NCBI RefSeq assembly: GCF_011290685.1 | Contig: NZ_JAANYN010000011.1 | Coordinates: forward strand, 124,001-188,000 | Direction of reading: 5' to 3' | DNA from: Cyclobacterium plantarum | GTDB lineage: Bacteria; Bacteroidota; Bacteroidia; Cytophagales; Cyclobacteriaceae | DNA: 64,000 nucleotides | In this document: positions 16,373-23,684 of the stretch, piece after piece | How positions within the stretch are numbered: the first letter of the stretch is position 1 | Layout of the letters: each line of letters starts with the position of its first letter | Notes under the pieces: generated by a model | The model's input: only the letters and a program-made list of their open reading frames with translations | Told to the model about the DNA's origin: nothing | Database searches by the model: none | Translations under genes and position numbers: made by a program

Positions 16373-18238
16373 TTATCTCCCTAGGTATATGGTTAAAATG
16401 GACATGTCGGCGGGTGAAACACCACTTATTCTGGATGCCTGGCCTATGGTTTCTGGCTTTATCTTGTTTAATTTTTGCCTTCCTTCTGCTGAAAGTGCCT
16501 TTATGGTTGAATAATCCATATGGCTGGGAATTTTCATGTGGTCCAGATTGCTTATTTTTTCTACCATTTGTCTCTCTTTGTCTATATAGGATCGGTATTT
16601 TATCTGAATTTCCGCTTGTTCGAGTACATTTTTATCAAATGGAGCTAACTCATCGTTTAGCTCTTGATTCATTCTCATCAGATCGTTTATTCCCAATTGC
16701 GGTCGCTTCAGTAGTTTTTCAATGGTAGTATTTTCTTTGATAGTTGCAGTTTTGTTTTGGATCAAAGCGGCATTTATAGCGTCCGGGGTAACCCTGATTT
16801 TTTCCAGTTTGGCTATGAGCTTTTCGGTGTTGGACATTTTGTCTTTCATTAACTGGTAGTTAATTTCATCTGCCAAATTCATTTGATAACCATAAGAGGT
16901 CAATCGGAGATCAGCATTATCCTGCCGCAATAGCAGTCGGAACTCCGCCCTGGAAGTAAACATTCTATAGGGTTCCTCTGTACCTTTATTGATCAGATCA
17001 TCTATCAATACGCCAATATAAGCTTCTGAGCGTTTTAGGATAAATGGTTCTTGATCCTGAATTTTTTTATGTGCATTGATGCCTGCAATTAAGCCCTGAG
17101 ATGCTGCTTCCTCATACCCTGTGGTACCGTTGATTTGTCCTGCAAAAAAGAGGTTGTCAATCAATTTCGTTTCCAGACTCAATTTTAACTGTGTGGGAGG
17201 AAAATAGTCATATTCTATGGCATATCCAGGCCGGAACATTTTGGCATTTTCAAAGCCGGTTATCTTCCTCAAAGCTTTAAATTGTACGTCTTCAGGCAAT
17301 GAAGTGGAAAAGCCATTTACATATATTTCTACCGTATCCCAGCCTTCTGGCTCTACAAAAATTTGATGCCGGTCTCTTTCGGCAAATCGATTGATCTTGT
17401 CTTCTATGGATGGGCAATAGCGGGGTCCCAGGCCTTGAATTCTTCCATTAAACATGGGAGATCTGTCGAAGCCCTCTGTCAGTGTATCGTGGACGTCTTT
17501 ATTGGTATAGGTGATCCAGCAGCTTCGTTGCTTATTAGGTGCCTGGGTAGTCGGGGAATAGGAAAATTTTTCCGGATTTTCGTCACCTTCCTGTTCTTCC
17601 ATCAATGCATAATTCAGACTTCTCCCATCTACTCTTGGCGGGGTTCCGGTCTTCATCCTGCCTGATTCAAAACCCAAGCTTCGTAAATCTTCAGTAATTC
17701 CTGTTGCAGCCTTCTCCCCTGTTCTTCCTCCACCCATTTGTTTTTCTCCTATATGGATGATACCGTTTAGGAAGGTGCCATTGGTCAGAACCACGGACTT
17801 TGCCTGGATCTCGAGTCCTAAGCCTGTTCTAACTCCTTTGATTTTCTTGTTTTTAACGATAAGACCTGTAACCATCTCTTGCCAGAAGTCTACATTTGGG
17901 GTGTTTTCCAATATCAACCTCCATTCTTCGGCAAATCTCATTCTGTCGTTTTGGCTTCTTGGAGACCACATGGCTGGCCCTTTAGACCTGTTGAGCATTC
18001 GGAATTGTATCATCGACTTGTCTGCTACAACCCCTGACTTACCTCCTAATGCATCTATTTCCCTAACGATTTGTCCTTTTGCTACACCCCCCATTGCAGG
18101 ATTGCAAGACATCTGTGCAATGGTGTTCATGTTCATGGTACATAATAATACCCTCGAACCCATTTTTGCCGCAGCTTGTGCGGCTTCGCAACCAGCATGC
18201 CCTGCCCCTACTACGATTACATCATAAATTGGAAACAT
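16373..18238 (-). CDS. mnmG: tRNA uridine-5-carboxymethylaminomethyl(34) synthesis enzyme MnmG (GidA)
   Basis: FAD-dependent partner of MnmE. Together they install the carboxymethylaminomethyl group on the wobble uridine (U34) of several tRNAs. The 621-aa length is standard. The dinucleotide-binding motif VVGAGHAGCEAA opens the protein, NPAMGGVAKGQIVREIDALGG is the GidA signature, and FAGQINGTTGYEEAASQG with the C-terminal SRISGVSPADMSIL helical domain are intact. The start codon lies 14 bp from a parS-like palindrome. It is closely packed with ybeY upstream and a methyltransferase 1 nt downstream. In many bacteria mnmG lies close to oriC, which fits the candidate origin nearby. Confidence 0.97.
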   Translation of the reverse strand: MFPIYDVIVVGAGHAGCEAAQAAAKMGSRVLLCTMNMNTIAQMSCNPAMGGVAKGQIVREIDALGGKSGVVADKSMIQFRMLNRSKGPAMWSPRSQNDRMRFAEEWRLILENTPNVDFWQEMVTGLIVKNKKIKGVRTGLGLEIQAKSVVLTNGTFLNGIIHIGEKQMGGGRTGEKAATGITEDLRSLGFESGRMKTGTPPRVDGRSLNYALMEEQEGDENPEKFSYSPTTQAPNKQRSCWITYTNKDVHDTLTEGFDRSPMFNGRIQGLGPRYCPSIEDKINRFAERDRHQIFVEPEGWDTVEIYVNGFSTSLPEDVQFKALRKITGFENAKMFRPGYAIEYDYFPPTQLKLSLETKLIDNLFFAGQINGTTGYEEAASQGLIAGINAHKKIQDQEPFILKRSEAYIGVLIDDLINKGTEEPYRMFTSRAEFRLLLRQDNADLRLTSYGYQMNLADEINYQLMKDKMSNTEKLIAKLEKIRVTPDAINAALIQNKTATIKENTTIEKLLKRPQLGINDLMRMNQELNDELAPFDKNVLEQAEIQIKYRSYIDKERQMVEKISNLDHMKIPSHMDYSTIKALSAEGRQKLNKIKPETIGQASRISGVSPADMSILTIYLGR

Positions 18239-18252
18239 ATTGATTTTTTCAG

Positions 18253-18270
18253 GTGTTCCACGTGGAACAC
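18253..18270. promoter_or_regulatory. parS-like ParB-binding palindrome, copy 1
   Basis: GTGTTCCACGTGGAACAC is a perfect 18-bp palindrome whose 16-bp core TGTTCCACGTGGAACA fits the bacterial parS consensus TGTTYCACGTGRAACA. It lies in the short gap between the mnmG start and the ybeY stop. Confidence 0.85.
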
Positions 18271-18294
18271 ATAAATGTTATTTGATTTTTATTC

Positions 18295-18741
18295 TTACGG
18301 TGTTCCACGTGGAACACTTAGTGTTTGAAACAAGTTCAGTGCTTTTTCCTCTTCCTCCCTCATCCGTTTTTTTTCCTTTTGGCTTTTGTCTTTTAATCCA
18401 CATAGGTGAAGCATACCATGGATCAATACCCTTAAAAGTTCCTCATGATAGATTACTCCCAGGCTTGTTGCGTTTTCTTTTACACGTTCAATGCTGATGT
18501 ATATATCTCCCTCAATTTCTCCTTCCTGCTCTGCCTGATCAAAGGTTATAATATCTGTGTATGTATTATGGTTCAAATAATTTCTATTGATTTGTAACAG
18601 GTAATCATCCGTGCAAAAGATGTAATTCAGAGTTGAAATATGGAATCCTTTTTCTTTTGCTGCTTTATTAATCCAATCCTTGGTTTTTCTTTTTTGTTTA
18701 ATTTTTGATTGGACTCCTTCTTCAAAGAAATTTATGGCCAT
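18295..18741 (-). CDS. ybeY: rRNA maturation endoribonuclease YbeY
   Basis: Metal-dependent RNase acting in 16S rRNA 3' maturation and ribosome quality control. The 148-aa protein carries the UPF0054 hallmark HGMLHLCGLKD with His108 and His112. The third ligand position holds Asp118 instead of the usual His; I believe an Asp here is common in Bacteroidota, from memory. NTYTDIITFD and GDIYISIERV are also typical. Its last codons (for SVPRGTP) are formed by the second parS-like palindrome, so this DNA site doubles as coding sequence. It starts 1 nt after the RsbW-like gene, so it belongs to the same leftward operon. Confidence 0.93.
   Translation of the reverse strand: MAINFFEEGVQSKIKQKRKTKDWINKAAKEKGFHISTLNYIFCTDDYLLQINRNYLNHNTYTDIITFDQAEQEGEIEGDIYISIERVKENATSLGVIYHEELLRVLIHGMLHLCGLKDKSQKEKKRMREEEEKALNLFQTLSVPRGTP
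18300..18317. promoter_or_regulatory. parS-like ParB-binding palindrome, copy 2
   Basis: A second perfect copy of the same 18-bp palindrome, 47 bp (centre to centre) from the first, overlapping the 3' end of ybeY. A close pair of identical sites is unlikely by chance and typical of ParB nucleation regions. Confidence 0.85.
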
Positions 18742-18742
18742 G

Positions 18743-19144
18743 TCAATTCATGTAAAAAGTGAGGGTGATTTTGCTTCCCTCATTTTCAAAATTAATTTCA
18801 TCGCACAAATGCCTCATGATAAAGACTCCCCTACCCCCTGACTTTTGCAGGTTCTCCGGGGAAGTTGGATCGTTTAAATGTTGGTAGTCATAACCGCTTC
18901 CTTCATCCTCAATGATGAATTTCAGCTGGTCTTCCAGAAATTTCACCTCTAAACGTACATATTTCTTCTTGTCCTCCTTGTTTCCATGGATAATGGCATT
19001 ACTCACACATTCGGTAACAGAAATCATGATATTGCCGTAGATGTCATCACTGATCTGGAATTTCTCTTTGGCATTATCAATGAAACTCTCAATAATTGTT
19101 ATATTTTCAATTATAGATGGTATAGAAATTTTTATTGATTTCAT
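18743..19144 (-). CDS. RsbW-like ATP-binding protein (GHKL, anti-sigma factor type)
   Basis: A 133-aa single-domain GHKL ATPase. The N box is SVTECVSNAIIHGN, the G1 box DEGSGYD, and the G2 region GGRGVFIMRHLCDEI. Small stand-alone proteins of this kind are anti-sigma factor kinases (RsbW, SpoIIAB) or partners in partner-switching signalling. No anti-anti-sigma (STAS) gene, PP2C phosphatase or sigma factor lies nearby, so the partner is encoded elsewhere or the protein has a different role. It lies 42 bp after xth and 1 nt before ybeY in the same direction. Confidence 0.85.
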   Translation of the reverse strand: MKSIKISIPSIIENITIIESFIDNAKEKFQISDDIYGNIMISVTECVSNAIIHGNKEDKKKYVRLEVKFLEDQLKFIIEDEGSGYDYQHLNDPTSPENLQKSGGRGVFIMRHLCDEINFENEGSKITLTFYMN

Positions 19145-19186
19145 TGATTTTTTAGGCTTTAATCATGATTAAATTAATTTTTTCAA

Positions 19187-19945
19187 TTAGAGGCTTAGGC
19201 TTACAGGGCAATGGTCCGAATGATGTACCTGCTGTAATATGTTTACTTCCTTTACCTGCTTGCTAATAGATGGACTTGTCATGTGGTAATCTATTCGCCA
19301 TCCTTTATTGTTGGCTCTGGCATTGGCACGATAGCTCCACCAACTGTATTGATGGGGCTCCTTATTGAGTAAACGGAAACTATCATCCAATCCAGAAGAG
19401 GTGAGATTGTCCATCCATTGCCTCTCCTCAGGTAAGAACCCGGAAGTGTTTTTATTTGAGATGGGGTTGTGTATGTCAATGGCTTTGTGACATATGTTGT
19501 AATCCCCACTAAGGATCAAATCAGGATAACCCTTTAATAAATCCTGAGTATAATGGTAAATATCATCTAAAAACCGGTATTTAAAATCTTGTCTAATGTC
19601 TCCTGTGGTGCCTGATGGAAAATAAGCGCTAATAAATGTGAAATCTTTGTAATCTGCCTGGATGATTCTTCCCTCATCATCGTAAGCATCGATTCCCATT
19701 CCGTATTTGACCTTATCAGCCGGATTTTTACTTAAAATCGCTACGCCACTATAACCTTTCTTAACTGCCGGATACCAATAAACATGGTATCCCAGGTCTT
19801 TGAACATAGTGGTATCAATCTGGTTTTCCAGAGATTTTATTTCCTGAAGCCCGATAATGTCAGGATCAGCAATTTTCAACCAATCCACAAATCCTTTTTT
19901 TATGGCTGCTCTGATCCCATTGACATTGTAGGTTATTATTTTCAT
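19187..19945 (-). CDS. xth: Exodeoxyribonuclease III (AP endonuclease)
   Basis: A 252-aa Exo III family DNA repair enzyme that cleaves at abasic sites and degrades 3' ends. The family motifs are present in order: YNVNGIRAAIKKGF, LQEIK (metal-binding Glu), SGDYNICHKAIDIHNP (Asp and Asn of the active site), SWWSYRANARANNKGWRIDY, and the terminal HSDHCPVSL with the catalytic Asp-His pair. The start overlaps the stop of the upstream 122-aa gene by 4 nt (ATGA), implying coupled translation. Confidence 0.95.
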   Translation of the reverse strand: MKIITYNVNGIRAAIKKGFVDWLKIADPDIIGLQEIKSLENQIDTTMFKDLGYHVYWYPAVKKGYSGVAILSKNPADKVKYGMGIDAYDDEGRIIQADYKDFTFISAYFPSGTTGDIRQDFKYRFLDDIYHYTQDLLKGYPDLILSGDYNICHKAIDIHNPISNKNTSGFLPEERQWMDNLTSSGLDDSFRLLNKEPHQYSWWSYRANARANNKGWRIDYHMTSPSISKQVKEVNILQQVHHSDHCPVSLSL

Positions 19946-20310
19946 TGGATGTCTATTTCAAATTCTTCTTCAAAATACTCCAAAACATGAATTTTTAATA
20001 ATTTTTCCTGCTCGGAGGCATTTAAGTGTGGCAAGGATTTCTCTAATTTCCAATGAGGCCAACCATCCTGATCGATAAAATCCAAAATATAAAATCCTGA
20101 TAAGCTAAGGACTTTACATGTTGCAATATGCATCAAATCTTGTTTTTCCTCTTTAGAAAAATGACGGGGTCCCTTGCCCAATTCCTGCACCCCGATGATA
20201 AACAGTACGGCATTTAAGTCTGCAGGTTTTTTACCGAAAATTTCTCTTAAGCCCTCCAGAAGTTTGCCCCACCTTTTTTCAAGATCCAGATCTTTTTTTA
20301 ATAATGTCAT
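19942..20310 (-). CDS. Conserved hypothetical protein coupled to xth
   Basis: A 122-aa soluble protein without signal or membrane segments, rich in charged residues, that I do not assign to a known family. Features are an N-terminal helix with KRWGKLLEGLREIFGKKP, the centre VLFIIGVQELGKGPRHFSKEEK, and an acidic C terminus (EYFEEEFEIDIQ). Its stop overlaps the xth start. It is the first gene of the leftward operon, and a -7-like box (TATATTTG) lies about 90 bp upstream. The 4-nt overlap with a repair nuclease hints at a joint role, but that is inference. I think similar proteins occur in other Cytophagales. Confidence 0.75.
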   Translation of the reverse strand: MTLLKKDLDLEKRWGKLLEGLREIFGKKPADLNAVLFIIGVQELGKGPRHFSKEEKQDLMHIATCKVLSLSGFYILDFIDQDGWPHWKLEKSLPHLNASEQEKLLKIHVLEYFEEEFEIDIQ

Positions 20311-20399
20311 TCAAGAAAGATTATTTATTGATAGTCCCATTGACCATGTTTTTTTATCCTTAACGAATTTTTTGTAAATTCAATGGTGTCTGTAAAGTA

Positions 20400-20407
20400 C
20401 AAATATA
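20400..20407 (-). promoter_or_regulatory. Bacteroidota -7 box candidate for the xth-mnmG operon
   Basis: Read leftward, TATATTTG is a full match to the Bacteroidota -7 consensus TAnnTTTG, about 90 bp before the first gene of the operon. The -33 element is imperfect: a TTG occurs 15 nt upstream instead of about 19. Confidence 0.35.
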
Positions 20408-20450
20408 ACAGGTATAATGGCTCAATACTTAAAAACAACCCAAATTAGGT

Positions 20451-21143
20451 ATGCGTTTCAATTATTGGCAAGATTTTTTATCGCTGGTTTTTCCTGAAAC
20501 CTGTTGTATTTGTAAACGAAGCCTTTTTCCTTTTGAAAATCAGCTGTGCAAAGTTTGTATTTCTCAATTACCAATTACCAATTATCACCTTATTCCTTTG
20601 GATAATGATTTGAAGAATAAAGTCCTTGGACTGGCTCCTGTAGGCATGGTGATGTCTTATCTTCGGTTTTCAAAAAAAGGTCTGAGCCAAAAGTTGTTGC
20701 ATCAAATAAAATATAAAAACAAACCTTCTTTGGCTAAAATTTTGGGACAGATGTATGGCTCTTTTTTAATGGACAATGGCTTTGATCAGTCTTGGGATGA
20801 AGTGGTGCCCGTACCCTTGTACCATAAAAAGCTAAAAATAAGAGGGTATAATCAAAGTGAACAATTTGCTTTGGGTTTGGCAAAAGCTTTGAAAATTTCC
20901 TCATGCAATCATTTGATCAGAAAAATTCCAACGCCAACGCAAACAAATAAAAGCAGGATGGAACGATGGGAAAATGTGGAAGATGTATTTGAAGCATGCA
21001 GTCCAGCAGAAATAAAAGGCAAAATGTTGCTTTTGGTAGACGATGTACTAACCACAGGGGCTACCATGGCCGCGTGTGCAAATACCTTACAGGAGCATCA
21101 TCCAAAATCAATCGATTTTATCGCGTTAGCTGCCGGAAATTAA
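20451..21143 (+). CDS. comF: ComF-family phosphoribosyltransferase-like protein
   Basis: A 230-aa protein with the two ComF hallmarks: an N-terminal zinc-finger-like cysteine set (CCIC and CKVC within the first 40 residues) and a C-terminal phosphoribosyltransferase motif LLLVDDVLTTGATM (about 194-207). WDEVVPVPLYHKKLKIRGYNQSEQFA is the conserved central block. ComF supports DNA uptake in competent bacteria, or DNA handling more broadly; its enzymatic activity is unsettled in the literature. It is transcribed away from the xth operon and converges on the S1/P1 nuclease gene, leaving 3 bp between stops. Confidence 0.9.
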   Translation: MRFNYWQDFLSLVFPETCCICKRSLFPFENQLCKVCISQLPITNYHLIPLDNDLKNKVLGLAPVGMVMSYLRFSKKGLSQKLLHQIKYKNKPSLAKILGQMYGSFLMDNGFDQSWDEVVPVPLYHKKLKIRGYNQSEQFALGLAKALKISSCNHLIRKIPTPTQTNKSRMERWENVEDVFEACSPAEIKGKMLLLVDDVLTTGATMAACANTLQEHHPKSIDFIALAAGN

Positions 21144-21146
21144 ATA

Positions 21147-21932
21147 TTAGCCAAAAATCTCGTTAAGGATACCAGCAAGTCTTATGCCTCCGGCCAGTAA
21201 TTGCTCTTCCATTATGGGATAGGTCTTGTAACCATATTCATAAAAAAGTTTTCTATCTTCAGGCAAATCATAAATTAGCGGACGAAGTGCTACAGCCTCC
21301 TCCAACCATTTTTCCAAAGGGTCATTTTGGTATTTTCGTACAAGTGCCTTATCGGACCTTCTGTTCAGATGCTGCGCCAATTCGGTATAACTCAGGTTTT
21401 TTTCATCAATCACTTTGCTGTCCCATACAGCATGCAGATTGGTGTTTTCATTAAAGTAGGTGAGCCTCACATTGTTTCCTCCCCGGTCTTCTCCTGTCCC
21501 CACATGCAATGGCTGATGCAGGTCGCCTACCAAATGCACCAACATTTTGAGATATGCCACTTTTTGATCAGCAGCGAGGGTTCCCTCCTTTAAGGCTGCA
21601 ATGATCATTTTGGTTTTACTGTATGCATCTCCTTCTTTCTCCTGCAAATCCGGATTGTAGCCTTTTCCGGTCTTTACTGTCAGGTAATGCCAACTGTTCA
21701 GGTAATCGTAACTGGGATCGGATTTAATTTCATCCATCCAGGTGGATACCATGGCCAGGGATTCCGGACCCAGGATGGCTTCAATATTTCGGCTTGCTTT
21801 TTTGCTGAGATGCCAGGTAGCAATTTGCCCAACTACCCTATGGCCTGTTTGCCCCCATCCAAAGCTATTCATAATCAACCCGGATGTAATCATTAGGGTA
21901 AGAATGGCTATTTTCTTTGCTGCTAATAACAT
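21147..21932 (-). CDS. S1/P1-family zinc nuclease, secreted
   Basis: A 261-aa protein with a signal peptide (about 1-24) directly followed by WGQTGHRVVGQIA, in which the mature N-terminal Trp and the first His are zinc ligands. DEI, NSWHYL, HLVGDLHQPLHVG and NLHAVWDSKVI supply the other ligands of the trinuclear zinc site. These enzymes degrade single-stranded DNA and RNA and act as 3'-nucleotidases, releasing nucleosides and phosphate. It lies 16 bp downstream of the M20 gene in the same direction, so a nutrient-scavenging pair is plausible. Confidence 0.92.
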   Translation of the reverse strand: MLLAAKKIAILTLMITSGLIMNSFGWGQTGHRVVGQIATWHLSKKASRNIEAILGPESLAMVSTWMDEIKSDPSYDYLNSWHYLTVKTGKGYNPDLQEKEGDAYSKTKMIIAALKEGTLAADQKVAYLKMLVHLVGDLHQPLHVGTGEDRGGNNVRLTYFNENTNLHAVWDSKVIDEKNLSYTELAQHLNRRSDKALVRKYQNDPLEKWLEEAVALRPLIYDLPEDRKLFYEYGYKTYPIMEEQLLAGGIRLAGILNEIFG

Positions 21933-21948
21933 GTGAAATTAATAAGGA

Positions 21949-23145
21949 TCAGGTGTGTTTTAATTCTTCCAAGGCCAACCAGGCCATTAATCCAGTGCTC
22001 AAACCCAAAGCATCTTCGTCAATATCAAAAGTAGGCGTATGTACCCCTGAAACGATTCCTTTACTTTCATTTCTGGTTCCCAGCCTGTAGAAACAGCCGT
22101 CCATTTCCTGGGTATAATAAGAAAAGTCTTCTGCAGCCATCCAAATATCCAGATCTACCACATTTTCCTCTCCCAGATAAGCTTTTGCAGCTTGGATGGA
22201 CCGTTCGGTTAGTTCCGGCTCATTTTTCAGGAAAGGGTAGCCCTTCCGAACTTCAAAATCCACTTCTCCACCCATGCCCTCAGCGATGCCTTTTGCTATT
22301 TTAATCATGTGTTGATGCGCTTCCTTCCTCCAGTCTTCGTTCAGGGTTCTAAAGGTACCTTCAATATTGACTTCGTTGGGAATAACGTTGGTAGCACCAT
22401 CTGCCATCACCTTACCAAAAGACAGTACGGAGGGAGTTTTGGGGTCTGCTTTCCTGCTGACCACCTGTTGCAGGGCTACCAAAATATGTGCGCTGATCAA
22501 GACCGGATCAACCAACGTTTCGGGCATGGCCCCATGACCGCCTTTGCCTTTAACTTTGATATAAAGTTCATCGGCACTGGCCATGTACATGCCCTTTCTG
22601 AATCCCACTTTTCCCACTGGGATCAGGGGCATTACATGTTGGCCAAGTATAGCGGTAGGTTTGGGGTCCAACAATGCTTTGTCAGCAATCATCATAGCTG
22701 CTCCCCCCGGGACTTTTTCCTCACCTGGTTGAAAAAGTAATTTTATGGTACCTTCAAAATCAGCCTTTAGCTCATTTAAAATCCTGGCTGTGCCCAAAAG
22801 GGAAGAAGTATGTACATCATGCCCACAGGCATGCATTACTCCAGGGTTGGTAGATTTGTAGGGTACCTCATTTGCTTCATTAATTGGCAGGGCATCCATA
22901 TCTGCCCTTAAGGCAACAGTTTTTTTTGCAGGATTTTTCCCTTCAATCAAGGCAACCAAACCGGTATTTGCTTTAGCAGTCAGTTTGGAAATACCAAAGG
23001 AACGCAGCTTTTCTGTTACAAAGGCTACGGTTTCATTTTCTTCAAAAGACAATTCCGGGTGTGCATGCAAGTGTCTTCTTATGTCGATGGTATCTGATTT
23101 GTATTGATCAGCAAGTTTTTGGATTTTATTTTGCAGCAGCATCAT
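21949..23145 (-). CDS. M20-family amidohydrolase (N-acyl amino acid / hippurate hydrolase type)
   Basis: A 398-aa cytoplasmic M20D metallopeptidase. Visible motifs are HPELSFEE, RADMDALPI (metal Asp region), HACGHDVHTSSLLG (metal ligands), FQPGEEKVPGGAAMM with the catalytic Glu pair, and the lid-domain GKGGHGAMPETLVDPV. The C-terminal MAAEDFSYY carries the last ligands. Relatives hydrolyse N-acyl amino acids, hippurate or IAA conjugates. The start overlaps the SPOR-like lipoprotein gene by 20 nt, so translational coupling is likely. An ATG one codon downstream is an alternative start. Confidence 0.92.
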   Translation of the reverse strand: MMLLQNKIQKLADQYKSDTIDIRRHLHAHPELSFEENETVAFVTEKLRSFGISKLTAKANTGLVALIEGKNPAKKTVALRADMDALPINEANEVPYKSTNPGVMHACGHDVHTSSLLGTARILNELKADFEGTIKLLFQPGEEKVPGGAAMMIADKALLDPKPTAILGQHVMPLIPVGKVGFRKGMYMASADELYIKVKGKGGHGAMPETLVDPVLISAHILVALQQVVSRKADPKTPSVLSFGKVMADGATNVIPNEVNIEGTFRTLNEDWRKEAHQHMIKIAKGIAEGMGGEVDFEVRKGYPFLKNEPELTERSIQAAKAYLGEENVVDLDIWMAAEDFSYYTQEMDGCFYRLGTRNESKGIVSGVHTPTFDIDEDALGLSTGLMAWLALEELKHT

Positions 23146-23674
23146 CTAAGTTTTCTTCTGTCTTTTCCTCCTTTTCCCGGTTTTTCAAAAAACGGTCTGG
23201 TGTTATCCGGGAACTTGGAAAGATATCATTCAATTTTTCGTAAGTAGCCAGAGCCTCAATCTTATTGATAAAGCGACCTACCTTTACCAGGTAGCGAGGT
23301 TGATTGTATTCCATATAAGTCTGAACTTCCGGGAATTCAGAATAAACTTCATTGCGAACTTCAAAAGCCCTTTCCCTATCGGCACCACTATAGATTAAAA
23401 TGGTGAAGCCGTTGACGAATTTTTCCCGGTTGTTTTCTTCTGTGATTTGGCTGATCCTGCGGTCAAGATCCTTGTTTATAGGGCCAGAAATTGCACCCTC
23501 AGAATCCGTGAAATCAGGAACAGGCAAATCTTCAAATTGAAGGCTGGAAATGGAAAGATCCTCGCTGTAGTTATTGAATCTTTCGGCCGGCTCACCTGTC
23601 TTGCGGATATTGATGATACCACAACCACTAAAAAGCAACAACGCTAATAAATAGGCACTATTTTTTTTTAACAT
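23126..23674 (-). CDS. SPOR-like domain lipoprotein
   Basis: I place the start at 23674, giving MLKKNSAYLLALLLFSGC with Cys18 as the lipid-attachment site; the longer frame begins inside secA without benefit. The product is 182 aa. Residues about 80-160 resemble a SPOR domain (NGFTILIYSGADRERAFEVRNEV, then PRYLVKVGRFINKIEALATYEKL). SPOR domains bind denuded peptidoglycan strands at division sites. An acidic-basic tail rich in Glu and Lys ends the protein. It follows secA by 10 bp and overlaps the amidohydrolase. Assignment rests on fold-level similarity, so confidence is moderate. Confidence 0.75.
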   Translation of the reverse strand: MLKKNSAYLLALLLFSGCGIINIRKTGEPAERFNNYSEDLSISSLQFEDLPVPDFTDSEGAISGPINKDLDRRISQITEENNREKFVNGFTILIYSGADRERAFEVRNEVYSEFPEVQTYMEYNQPRYLVKVGRFINKIEALATYEKLNDIFPSSRITPDRFLKNREKEEKTEENLDDAAAK

Positions 23675-23684
23675 GATGTTACGT

